Positions 52,641 to 63,799 of a stretch of DNA of 64,000 nucleotides are shown piece after piece (positions within the stretch are counted from its first letter, which is position 1; every line of letters begins with the position of its first letter). A program made the position numbers and the translations under genes. The stretch is from Balanoglossus misakiensis (lineage: Eukaryota; Hemichordata), in assembly GCA_040954595.2 (NCBI GenBank), contig CM082582.2:3844001-3908000 (forward strand), in the 5' to 3' direction. A model generated the notes under the pieces. The model saw nothing but the letters and a program-made list of their open reading frames with translations, did not search any database and was not told the DNA's origin.

Positions 52641-53113
52641 AACAATGATGTAATACCACAACTATTTATGATGTCAAGTCTTCATTCATTTGGGGGCAAG
52701 TCTTTGTCGGTTAGTATTTGACAAAGGTCAAAGGGTCAAACCTTCATTTCAAATGCTGAATTGGATGAGAGTAGTTCTGTGTTGTATGTGTGTGTATACA
52801 TCTGCCCAGAAGAGAACATCAAATGCAGACTGCGCCCTGACTCTCATCCTTTGTATTCAATCAACTTTCACAAAGTAACTAATTCTGTTAGTTACATATG
52901 AAATGCATGTGCACTGTCATAGCCCACCTAAGCTACGGTGGACTGCTTCGTCTATTCTAAAAATTATCTAATTTCAGGGATTTGTGGATGAATTGTAATG
53001 TTTATCAACAAACAAATAAGGTGCAACAACCCCTTCACTTTCAGGTTTTAACAGAGGAATTCTATCACACTTTTCAGCTTGTAGATAGAACACTTCATGA
53101 CTCTTCGCCTGGC

Positions 53114-53145
53114 TTCTCTCTCTCTCTCCCTCCCTCCCTCCCTCT
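53114..53145. repeat. TC / CCCT simple repeat
   Basis: A TC run passes directly into about four CCCT units. It is a pyrimidine-only tract on the plus strand. Confidence 0.9.
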
Positions 53146-56100
53146 ATCAACCAGTGAAAACACCATACTTTACCTACATATTATACTTATATATAAAATA
53201 CACAGCTATTTAGTATATTATGGCAATTATTATTGTATTGTGAGCCCAATAAAATATTCTGTCCATACATAAACGAAAATTGCACCAATTTTGGTATAAC
53301 ACTGCCGCGCCATCTGATATTGGCTGCCACATGGTAGAAGTGGCGAATCACATTTGTGCATGTGTGGCTTGTGTGCGTGTCGCGGATTTGATGAATTTCT
53401 ACAACATGTTGCTATTGTATTAGACAAGGTGTCCTCTCTGCACGTAGGCGTTGTACCCTGTACGTATCAATTCCTGGAATAAACACAGACAAAGGACATT
53501 TCAGCTGTTTATTTTTGGATCCATCCTCACCCATTAAATGCTGTCTTTCGTCTGATAATATATGCAAGGTTGTAAAACACGATTCCCTTTGTGTTTATTT
53601 TTAAAACAGACTCGTATCTCTTTACTGATATTGGATTCTATAAATAATTATCCAGCTTTTTATCCTCTGCCAATCACGTATTCATTCTTTTTTCCACCAC
53701 GGTCACTCATCCTGGTTTGGTTTTATTCACTGAAAACTTCGTCCAATTTTGGGTCAGAACCTGCTGGTAGTGCTTCACATAAATTTCCACCGAAGGAATG
53801 CACGTTGAGAATAGTCTTTTCAAATAGTTATCCATTTCATCTCTGGTATCCTGTGATACTATATATTACACTAATTGTCCTCCACTGGTCATACATGTCT
53901 TGTCTCTCATCACAGTCCATACTACCACTTTTGGATATGCGAGTCTGTCCAACTGAAACAATGCAAACCAACAACAACCAGTTATCTGACTGTCTTATTT
54001 TTCATGATCACATATGTGCATACCAGTGATTCAAACTTAATAAAATTTTAATTTCCAATTAATGTTGCATTCTACTCAGTCCCTTAACGAACAGTGAGTC
54101 ACAAAATTTAACCGGGCACAAAAGCAGTTTCGTCACTCTGTCATGTCACACTTTATTTTTGAGTTCTACATTTAGAAAATGAGTTATGGTTCTAAAAAAA
54201 AACCTATCGTTTCCTACCCGCACAACAAAAATAAAATTTTCTATTGCCGAATTATTCATATGTTTTGCAGTAACTAAAGTGACGGTCCTGTCAATAAAAG
54301 CGTCAACATGTCACGCGAAACAACTACATGTACATATTAATGATCGAATAAGTCAAATGATTTATTTATTTAACCCGCTTTGTCAGGCTGAACTAAATTC
54401 GGCTGAAAATTCTAGATTTGAACATGTTTTCCTTCAGAAACTTGCCAGAAGTCATTTCTTTTTGTTAAACTGTTCGTCTAAATTTGGCGAAAGCGAGAGC
54501 TCACACTTTGAGAAAAAGGGCTCAGTGTCTCACGCAGACACTAATAATAGGAAACAGGATGAAAAACGTGCACGGTGGCCGACTGTCAAAACCCTTCTTT
54601 CAACCAGTATGGGTGTTGTTGTTTTTGTGTTGTACAAATTAGCGTACTAGTTGGTCTATTTCTATCCCCCAAGAAACAAAACAAAACAAACGATTTTAAC
54701 TTCACAGCATAAAAACACGTCAGATCCCTACGTCTGATTTTAATCAGATTACTTTATGGCCTGTTTTAGCTAGCGATGTCTTTTTGCATGTTTTCTGTCG
54801 GGATAGGCCTATCACTTATTTGTATTTTGTATGATACCATTTATTGAAAAAAAAATTGTCAGCCAAGACCTGTTTACTCCTGGCTTGCCTGTTTATTCTT
54901 TGATCCTTCGACATATTTTTAAATAGGCCCATTTAGTACTAGTCAAAATTTAGTGTTGAGAGACTAAAAAGCTTTAGAATTGAATCTTGCAAAATTCTCA
55001 AGATATACTCAGAAACAAGTGGGTGTTTTTTCTCGTTGTGAAAATACATCCTCGAATATATAGTGTACGACTTTTGAGGTCCGATGGGTACACAATAACT
55101 CAAATACTGCTTCAGTAACTTTGCACAAAATTCTCCCCTTTACCACGTTTCCACCGTGTATCCGCCCAAATATCGCTCTATCACATGAAAAGATGAACAT
55201 TTGCAAACTGGACATTTAACTTTCATTAGTCATGCTATTTTCCATAAATAATGCGCATGTATACATCAAGACGTCTTGGACGACGCATGCGTGTATGCCG
55301 CTTTACCCCAGGCAAGCAGGCCACCAAGCGTCGAATATTATTTTACCCCAAACCCGACAACTGCTCCCTGTGACATAATGTCAATTTGTGTTTTTGACGT
55401 CACGAAATTTCAATTTCAATACGATTATCGCTAACATCTATAAACATCTCACCAAACTGGTATTTTTTCCTGGGGCTCTCGCTGAGCGCAGCGTGTACTG
55501 CCTCAGCGCAGACTTCATGTACTGTTCTGTGTCTAATGGCAGAACTAACGACAGCTGCAGTAACCGACGTTTTTTCGCCATCTAAGTATTCATAGATAAT
55601 AGCTATAAAAAACGTTATGGAGTATCTGTGTACTGTTTAAATTTCTCATACTTGTAAAATTAGGAGAATGGTCCTGGATTAATCGTTAAATACAATTAAT
55701 AACTTCTGTCATGAGAAAGATATTAGTCGTGCGATCACTCGCAAATTCACTCGCTAACCTTCCCCAATGAAATTTTGTACCGAAAAATGACAGTATAGGA
55801 AAATAAGTTCTCTATTACAATTACTCGAAGCGCCTGTGATTAAAATAGTAAAAACTGGCAAAACTGTTTCATTGTTTTCCATCACGATAATAATTAACTC
55901 TGCTTTGAGTAATAAGTTTATTTCCATAGCAAGTTCTGGATATAGAGCCCTGTTGCTTTACACGGTGCACCCGTTTTCTTGGTAGCAGATTCAGATTCAT
56001 GTTTAACTATGGATGCGTACAACCTTCTGTACTGATGAGAGAAATATTCATAGTAGGACCCTTTTCTACAACTAATATTTATATTGAATTGAAATAAAGT

Positions 56101-56659
56101 AAATTTGGCAACATCTGAATGCAGGGAAACGGCGGTCCCCGTGCTGCACAATTCCTGGATTTCTCATGCGAATCAATGGTATATGCCATGGTCGAACGCA
56201 TACTAGGACTTTCACAGAGATTATCGGTACAATCCCTGGAGAAGAACTTGTGTAAAGAAACTTTACGAAGACCAGTTCACACAGCGAATGCGACTTCAGT
56301 CGTTCAATGAATGATATTCTATTGTTTCAAATGTCTTTTCAAACTCTGCATGCTTCAATGAACACATATGGACCACTAATTTACATATTAGTTCTGACCA
56401 CCTGCGCAAGTACGCATTTGTCGTTTGAAGGTACTCACATCATTGATATTGATCCTACTATCCTGCAAGCTCGTCTGAATTCAAGAGCTCTGCGTACATT
56501 TTATTGCAATACATGGAAATGAAATGACACAAATTTGCATCTCCAATGTGAATAACTTGTAACCAACCCTTCACGAAAAGAATGTGCCATCCCGAGCACT
56601 GGCAACAGTTTTTGTTGTTGGAGTTATGAATTGATATTGAAGCGTCCATCGAATCTAGT

Positions 56660-56686
56660 CGTGATGGTACATTTAGTACCATCACG
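56660..56686. repeat. Perfect 11-bp inverted repeat (hairpin)
   Basis: CGTGATGGTAC and GTACCATCACG are separated by ATTTA. The stem is GC-containing and perfect. It is followed by the shorter palindrome GTTACGGTAAC. No T run follows and this is animal DNA, so it is not a bacterial-type terminator. Function is unknown. Confidence 0.85.
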
Positions 56687-56840
56687 GTTCGCGTTACGGT
56701 AACTTCTTTTTCTGAGGCTGTTTCGTTAAGAAAATGCCACTGATATGCCACAAAATCAATTGTAGATATAGCAATAATACCCGCCTGCGGCTGGGGTTAT
56801 TGTTTAAATATTACTGGGGAACTGGTAGATGAAATCTGCG

Positions 56841-56867
56841 CCCCCCCCCCCCCCTTCTCTCTCTCTC
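56841..56867. repeat. C14 homopolymer followed by TC repeat
   Basis: Fourteen consecutive C residues (56,841-56,854) run into TTCTCTCTCTCTC. A second C10 run lies at 56,999-57,008. Both are prone to length error in sequencing. Confidence 0.9.
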
Positions 56868-59800
56868 ATGCGCCCCGTGCGTGGACGGATTGATGGGACC
56901 AAAAACCCAACCGTCGGAAATTTTACATGCCACGACCATGCAACCATGATTTTGAACTTTTCGCGTTTTTTATATATCAAGCATCCACATTACCACGACC
57001 CCCCCCCCACACTCGCTCAGTGTTACAGTGCATTTGTTCGTTGTCCACGCAATACCAATAGACTGAACCCGTCAGCCTTGTCGATTGACGAAACGCTGGT
57101 AACAAGGTGTTCACGATTTTAGGGGCTAACTTGAAAATGCTGAACATTTCAGACGGCCACGGTCCAAAATATAAAGTACATACATGGTAGTGTTTTTAAA
57201 ACTATTTTGTAAGGTAACAGCCAAACAATACTTCAAATTCGTAACCACAGTAATTGTCCACCGTGATATGGTGGCATCTAAAATCAAGATTTGCAACACT
57301 GACTTCGCTGCGGGCTTGGCGCAATCTCAGCACTCGCCAAGCGTGGCATTAACATTTCATAAGCACTTTAACTTATGAAATTTGTCGCCGCTATCCAATA
57401 TTGACAGTGTTACACAACTAATAGTTCTGAAACTATTCACCGCCACATCTTGGTTGCATCACCTAGGATACGCAGCCCTCTTTACATGCCAGAACAGGCG
57501 TACGCGTTATTAATTCATTAGAATGTACAATTGTATCATCATATTTTGTGGGGGCATAAAACCAGATTTCTCGCCGAAAATCGTATTGAGCTGTATATTG
57601 ACAGACGTGTGAGTCATCTACCGTCTTTCTTTTATCAAAATTTCTATATTTCGATTTGCAACAGTTATTTTAGATAATTGTTCAACTTTTATTAATTTTT
57701 AACGTCTATGACGAAAGTTATTGTGCATAAATGTGGTTCTTTGAATGAATAACCTCTACTTTTACAGGATTGAAACAGACAAAGTTATTGGACTTGAATC
57801 AACTGCCATACACCATTTTAGACGACAATTAAAATTTGAAATTTTTGAAATGGTCTTGTCGTCTGCACTGAGAATTTCCTTTGGTCTATTCCATACTTGA
57901 AGTTATGTCATGACATGTAATGGTTTCCTTTTAGTTTTACATGCAATATCAGAACTCAATAGGAGGGGGAAAGCAATTCTCCTGATAATCTCATTGTCGA
58001 AAACAACGACCTCTTTACGACAACAGTTTTTGCGTTGTCACCAGTGGAGCTGACAGAGGAAGATGACGTCACGCCAAGTTGGGGGTTAGGCCTACTGTAC
58101 TGTTAGCCACACACTGCAGTTGACCTCTATATCTTAGACGTTGACTGACTAGTCAACAAGTATATCGAGACACAAAATACAGAAAAATACGTGTAATATG
58201 ATGTCTGTTTCTATGACAACAATACCACTTGTCGTGTGAACTTGGTTTATCCCCCTGTATCTAAAAAGGTCTCGGAAATGTGAGCCAACTCCACTACACC
58301 TCTCAAAATACTATAAATATTTAAGTTGCAAAAAATCGCAAAAAACACACCACGCAACTGCAGAATAGAAACCGATACAATAAATATACAAAAGATATCC
58401 ATAGATTTTCGACATACATTAAAAGTAGATTATCCATATCATTGTGTAGAGTTCCCCCGAAAACCTCTCGAACACTCCCGACATTGATATCGTTCAACGG
58501 TCCCAAATGTCTTTTGAATAATGACACCAGACACAGTATGATGCCACTACTGTCGCATCAAAAATTGTTATGAACATATCATGTATGCTGAACCATGAGA
58601 TTTTACTTACACGTCTTTGCTCGCACAACCGCCTGACGCATTCCATTGGTGCGTTCGCACTAAACTTCGTTGTCATAAAAGAATAAAAACTCAAAATGCG
58701 AATATCGAACCTGTTACGTCGAGGCTTTCTGGCAACATTTGAATTTGTTCTCGGTGGCGATTATTTTAATACATTTCACGACATAGAAGTTGCCTCATGA
58801 AACCTGTCTGCGGAGAGTTGGGATGCAACATGAGAGAGATAGACGATTTCTTATATTCAAAGACGTCCGTTATCGATAGCACCGAAGCTAAAATCATAAC
58901 CAAGATTAAACAGAAGTATGCTAATACTAGGCCAACACGACCGTTGTGCGTGATCAGAGACCGTCACATACAGAAACACAAGTATCTTGTCATGGACGCC
59001 CGGAGCAGACGATCAAGGCACAGTGCAGCGCTAGACCATATATTTCTTGCTGAAAATTATGTCACGTGATTGTCGCAATATCTGAAAGGAAGTGAGGCAG
59101 AGCTAGAATGCCTAATTTTCTCAATCAGATGGTCAGCGATGACGTAGGAGATCACCTTGTTGGATGTCACGATCAACAAATACGGCCACTTATTAATCGA
59201 TCACGAATGCGACTTTTGATACACATGTATGTATCTAGTATTGAAAATATTGGTGTGTCGGTCATATCTGCGCCTGTCATCTCGGTGTCTCGTTTATTTC
59301 TGGCAAGTCGCTCGTGTAATCTTGTGAAATTTCCAGACGATATTAACAGTGATCAAACGCAAAGCACCCTGAGTCAGATTCTTGTAGTTTTTACTACAAA
59401 TCAACAAACGGCAGTCGAAGTTCGATGACAGAAGCGTAATTAGGTGTCAATCGCTATTGTCGTGGGTGTTCAAGAAAATACTGATTTTTTTTTATTACAT
59501 CGGGGTTACCTATCTTTATGTATGTGTACTATGTATATGTCGACACCAAATTAACACTTAAAGATGAAAAAAACTCGTTTGATTCAGTGAATACTTAATG
59601 TTGTATCACATCTACGATTTAAAACAATGATCTTAGAATTATTTGTAATTTGAGAGGAGTCTATCACCGGTGCGATTGTGACGTCATTCATAAAATATAT
59701 AAACGTGATCAGATTTCTGTTGAGATAGTGGCGTGTCTTTAACAGTGATACATTATCAGAGTTGACTTTGCGGTGTGAAAAAAGGTCTTGTTTGTCCTTG

Positions 59801-60478
59801 AATTTCCCGGGACGCGTCAAAATTTGCAATTTTGAACTTGGACATTTCCCCTCTTGTTTGTAAATGATCGAGTTTCGATTCCCTTCCTATGGTGATCGCC
59901 GTGTAAAAATAACTCCCAAGAGACTGCGTTTCCTACCTAGGCCTCCTCGTGAGGCGGAACAACCTTGTTAAACACATGTAATATTCCCTCGTTCATTTCG
60001 GGCTTCGCTAATTAAAAACTCTTAATATATCTCAAAAGACGGGTTTACACATTCTGTAATTTGTTGCAGCAAATTCTTCATTTAGGTAAAAGTGTGTTGC
60101 AGGTCTTAACTATCATTTCATTTGTTTTTCGTTGATCCAACGCATTTCTGTTATCGCGAATAACTCAAAAGTTGAATGACGAAACTTTTAATTTTCACTC
60201 TCAAACCCCTTTGAACGAAATTTCTCTTTTTCACCCTACTGTGGGATGCTTGTTGGTAAACATAACTCGATATCATATGAACCACACCATACACACGTAT
60301 CTGGAATAACCCTCACACGCGGAAAACTCGCAAAACTAGCCCGGCAAACTGACAGGCAGGCGCAGGGTCTCCGACCCAGGGATGGATCTCTTCCCACGTA
60401 CATATACATGATATAGGTTATTTCCGCTTTATGCAAATTGTGTAAATATTCATTATTTCAGACCTGGTACAACAGAAC

Positions 60479-60508
60479 ACTACACTACACAACACAACAC
60501 AACACAAT
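60479..60508. repeat. ACAAC/ACACT short tandem repeat
   Basis: About six five-base units (ACACT then ACAAC) in tandem. It is an ordinary simple repeat. Confidence 0.85.
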
Positions 60509-62101
60509 AATCTTTTTAAGAATTAAAACCATTTCATCCTGGATCGTGGAAGTGAATGTACTTGCACGGTCGCACATCTCAACGTAAACGCGGCGTCAAC
60601 ATAATTTTCGGTACTCATGCACAATTAGTATGCTTTCCTCTATCTATTAACGGTTAACACGTGATTTTAATGATTATTTTCAATCTTTTCAGAATATCAA
60701 AATATCTGGAAAGATAAAAAAAATACAACCAGACACAAGATATCGCGATTACCTGTTAAAGACGGCGCTGGACATGAAAATATAACCTGGGAAGAAATTA
60801 GTGTCTAAAACACTGATAGGTGGCGCTGAGCATATTTCATAAAGATTGTTCAGTTATTCGAAAAATAAAAAAAAGTTACTAATCGTTTGACCGGAAGGAG
60901 GATTACACCACGAGGCTTCATGAACTCCAGATTTAGTCTCCACTTCGGTCAGAAATCAGAATAAATTTGATAATGTATTTCATTATCGCCACCGAACTTG
61001 AATTTGTACCACAATGATTGGCGGGGAAAATGTGGTTCATTCGCTGGTAATGGGAACTAGCAGATATAATGGGTAGCATGAACTATCTTTGATCCTTTGT
61101 ATTTCTCGGCGTGTTCTCGGCTATCTCCGCAAGCCAAGTAGTCTCGGCTACCCAGACGCCCGTGTGCCGGATCGTTCGCGTTCGGACAATCACGTTTCTG
61201 ATTTGAAGCGCCGTGGTGAAAACAAAAGATTTTTCGAGGGAAAGTGTGGGTGGGCGCTGTGTAAAACATGGCAACCCGAGCACTCCGTCAAACTTTTTAA
61301 GTTGAGTGACTTTTCCCTTCAACATAATAAAAAGAAACTGGGCGTTTGTAAACATTATGCAACCATTCGCAAAAGATTACATAATCACGTGTGAGTGACA
61401 CATCAAAAACGATTTTTTTGTTTTAAAACCTTAAAAGTTTTGAACCTTTTCTTGGAAAAAAAACTTTCACAGGTTACCAGGTGGTCAAGCTGCAATGTTC
61501 AAAATTCTGAGAAATGTCCAATAAAGTCTCTTAAAGTGTCTTGATGGAGCCTGGCAGCGGTAAACAAGACATTTTCTAACCAGAAAACATTTTACTGGGA
61601 AAAGTTATATAGGAAACTATGTAGGTTATGTGAACTGAGAATGCAAGAGGATGTACATGTAAGTTGTGAGATCTGTGTTGAATAGTGATTTGTATTGCTG
61701 GGGAACTGTGTTGGTGCGTTGAATCTCTTCCAGTTATATACACAGCAGTATTTTATTGAGATCGGTGCATCATACCGGTATTAGTGTTGATATATATGTG
61801 CACTTGGCAAATTATCCAATTGAGATGTCATTAAAATTGCTGTAAAGAGTAACAAATATTTGTACCGATTGGTCACACTCATCCTTTCTGTCTACACCAT
61901 GCATGCCTTTTAATTTGTCTAGAATGGAAACAGCAGACATTTTATGTATATTGAAAAAAATGCTTTCTTCTATGCATCTCACTGTTTTCATTGTAACAGA
62001 GAATGTTTCAAGCAGTCAGTCAATATATATGACATATCTAGACAGAGAGAGACAGACAAAGAGATCTCATTATGAAACTGGTGATATTCAGTACTTGGGT
62101 G

Positions 62102-62107
62102 TTTATT
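62102..62107 (-). terminator. RPL14: Poly(A) signal of RPL14
   Basis: AATAAA on the minus strand, 60 bases after the RPL14 stop codon. The very short 3' UTR is typical of ribosomal protein genes. Confidence 0.75.
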
Positions 62108-62166
62108 TCACAACCAGCACATGAAATTCCACATCAACCAAACTATAGATACAAATTGTTCAGTTT

Positions 62167-62229
62167 TCACTTGGCTTTGGCAGCTTCTTTCTTCAGTACG
62201 TTCACCTGGGTCCTGATGATTCTGCCTCT
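62167..62229 (-). CDS. RPL14: RPL14 terminal coding exon
   Basis: Twenty codons, RGRIIRTQVNVLKKEAAKAK, then TGA. The acceptor is CTAACAG. The poly(A) signal follows 60 bases later. Confidence 0.92.
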   Translation of the reverse strand, partial: RGRIIRTQVNVLKKEAAKAK

Positions 62230-63799
62230 CTGTTAGGAAAAATAAAACACAGTAATGGATTTATATCGCTAAGCAACAGTTGCTAAGGGTATTTCTTAAA
62301 TCAATAAAAAAATTGGAGCCTTACACTCCATGTTAAACTTCTGCCCACATGTCACATTCTATTTTATGACACAAATTGGGTTTAATGGTAATGTTGAATT
62401 AGTGACTGGGAATTTAACACCAACAACCCACACATTTATTTGTTTCAATATGCCAGTCATAGAGGTCAAAAACAAAGTAATCAGAACACATGATAAGCAC
62501 TTACAGCTTGTTTGGCTCTCATAAGCTTGAAACGATCAAAGTCTGTCAGCCGTGCCCTCTGTAAAAATAAGAATGTTGAATATAATGAAAGAAATCCGTG
62601 ACCTCACATGTTTGTTGACAGACATACACACTGTCCCAGGCTATATCAAAAGCTACCATTTGTATATTTCGTAAATAAGAGCTAAGGATTGGGGAAAAAT
62701 ACTGCTGCATGATTACCATAACTTCTAATGTATAAAACCGAAAAATTTTCTACATCTCTAGAGCAACATATTAGCCCTGTAGTGATTCAATTTCAAATAA
62801 ACCATACAAAGTGAAACTGTACTAAATTCAAAGTGTCCATAACAGTTTACAAACCTTCTTTTTCACTTCAAGTTTCTTTGCCCAATTGGTTTCTTGCCAC
62901 AGTTTGGTGATTTCATTTTTTTCCCACTGTTTTCTGACTGTCTTCGTACCAGAAGTGTGAGTGAGTTTGAGCTTGAACTTGGTCAGGTGAAGTCTTTTTA
63001 AATTGACTGCTTGGCGTAAAACATTGCTACATGGTCCATCCACCAAGACCTGGAACAGAAAACAACTCTTTACAAATTTGATCAGCATAACTTTAACCCT
63101 AATGCTGCCAAGTCAGTTGAAATTGGTTTGATTTCCAGGGTGCCTAGAGTCCTGGCTCCCAGGCCCGTTAGACTGCCAAGTGTGTGTTATTCAGTAGGGC
63201 CTATACAAGACCCTGAGACCAATACAGTGCAAACCAGTGCGATTTGGTACATTTTACAGGGGGCTCAGACTGCAATGTATGTCTAAGTATGTATAAGAGC
63301 CATGTCAAGACAGTCAAAATATGTTTTAGAAGAAAAAGTGGCAAATACGTACTTTATGGGACTTGAAACTCTAAACAGATATGACACCCAGCAGCATTGG
63401 GGTTAATATACACCAGTGCAATACTACAAACAAGTACAGGGTGGCACATAATACAGTGTAGAGTAGCATTTTTGTCATGCACTACCACCAGTATCTACAA
63501 GTCAGTTAAAAGGGGATTAATTTCCAGAAGGCCTAAACAATTTGCAATAATATTATATAGAATAGCTTCTTGAACACTATGAATTTGTTCAACTCTTTCA
63601 CTGCCAACACTTGGTGTAATCACATCATTTGGAACTTACAGTAACTTTTACTGATCCTACAGTTTCTTTGCCTCTTAAGCGACATTTCAATACTTACCCT
63701 ACTTTGATCAACAACATCAATGATGACACACAACTTCCCTGCGTCTTTTCCATGAGCAATGAAAGCCACACGGCCAACTTCAACAAAGCGCTTGAAAAC
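62167..63799 (-). CDS. RPL14: 60S ribosomal protein L14 (eL14), four coding exons, 5' end outside window
   Basis: Structural protein of the cytosolic large ribosomal subunit. Exons 63,799-63,698, 63,049-62,855, 62,558-62,505 and 62,229-62,167 encode 34, 65, 18 and 20 residues; all junctions are phase 0 with GT donors and AG acceptors. The protein reads [59 protein letters not shown] and RGRIIRTQVNVLKKEAAKAK, clearly matching human RPL14 ([43 protein letters not shown]). Only the initiator Met and leader are missing; as the first codon here is Val2, the ATG must sit in an exon upstream of 63,799. The C-terminus stops after AKAK, without the long Ala/Lys-rich tail of mammals. It converges on ZFHX. 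Confidence 0.95.
62255..62310 (-). repeat. Short dispersed palindromic element, copy B (RPL14 intron 4)
   Basis: On the minus strand it reads a T-rich lead-in, ATTGATTTAAGAAATAC, then CCTTAGCAAC-T-GTTGCTTAG. This matches copy A at 16,991 in element order and most bases. The copies are diverged, so the element is not recently active. Confidence 0.6.
62505..62558 (-). CDS. RPL14: RPL14 exon encoding residues 101-118
   Basis: An 18-codon exon, [18 protein letters not shown], between acceptor TTTTACAG and donor GCT|GTAAGT. The LTDFDRFK block is diagnostic of eL14. Confidence 0.92.
62855..63049 (-). CDS. RPL14: RPL14 exon encoding residues 36-100
   Basis: Sixty-five codons between acceptor TTCCAG and donor AAG|GTTTGT. 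It contains LVDGPC and the basic helix with WAKKLEVKKK. Confidence 0.93.
63110..63540. repeat. Diverged direct repeat inside RPL14 intron
   Basis: A segment beginning AAGTCAGTT at 63,110 recurs 389 bases downstream at 63,499, with the shared blocks AAGTCAGTT, ATTTCCAG and GCCTA in the same order; about 30 of 40 positions agree. It may be an old local duplication or two fragments of one dispersed repeat. Confidence 0.4.
63698..63799 (-). CDS. RPL14: RPL14 exon encoding residues 2-35
   Basis: Thirty-four codons between acceptor TTTTCTGCAG and donor AGG|GTAAGT. It carries the conserved RFVEVGRV start of the KOW-like domain and ends DVVDQSR. Confidence 0.93.

Larger units (their letters stand above)
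49193..52660 (+). other. ZFHX 3' UTR (about 3.5 kb)
   Basis: Directly after the stop the sequence becomes strongly AT-rich, with long A and T runs, very few CpGs and no coding potential, as expected for a long regulatory 3' UTR. It contains two Pumilio-type sites TGTATATA (50,815-50,822 and 50,867-50,874) flanking a 34-base AT palindrome, and an X-box-like palindrome at 51,626. Candidate poly(A) signals are at 52,104 and 52,635; AATAAA at 53,248 or 53,478 would give a longer form. The exact 3' end cannot be fixed from sequence. Confidence 0.65.
52661..62080. other. Gene-poor interval between convergent ZFHX and RPL14
   Basis: No recognisable gene. From about 53.3 to 61.4 kb CpG dinucleotides are clearly more frequent than in most of the window. 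Several open frames of 90-155 codons occur (53,562-54,029; 54,186-54,650; 58,797-59,069; 59,108-59,428; 61,089-61,394, all plus strand), but none resembles a known protein. Simple repeats: TC/CCCT at 53,114-53,145, C14 plus TC at 56,841-56,867, C10 at 56,999-57,008, and an ACAAC-type repeat at about 60,479-60,508. An 11-base-pair hairpin lies at 56,660. Octamers are at 56,533 and 60,431. Confidence 0.6.

Noticed and set aside
58611-58694. Possible first coding exon on the minus strand (MTTKFSANAPMECVRRLCEQRR followed by a GTAAGT donor at 58,610)
   Set aside because: The donor is good and the local CpG content fits a promoter, but I could not find a second exon or recognise the peptide.
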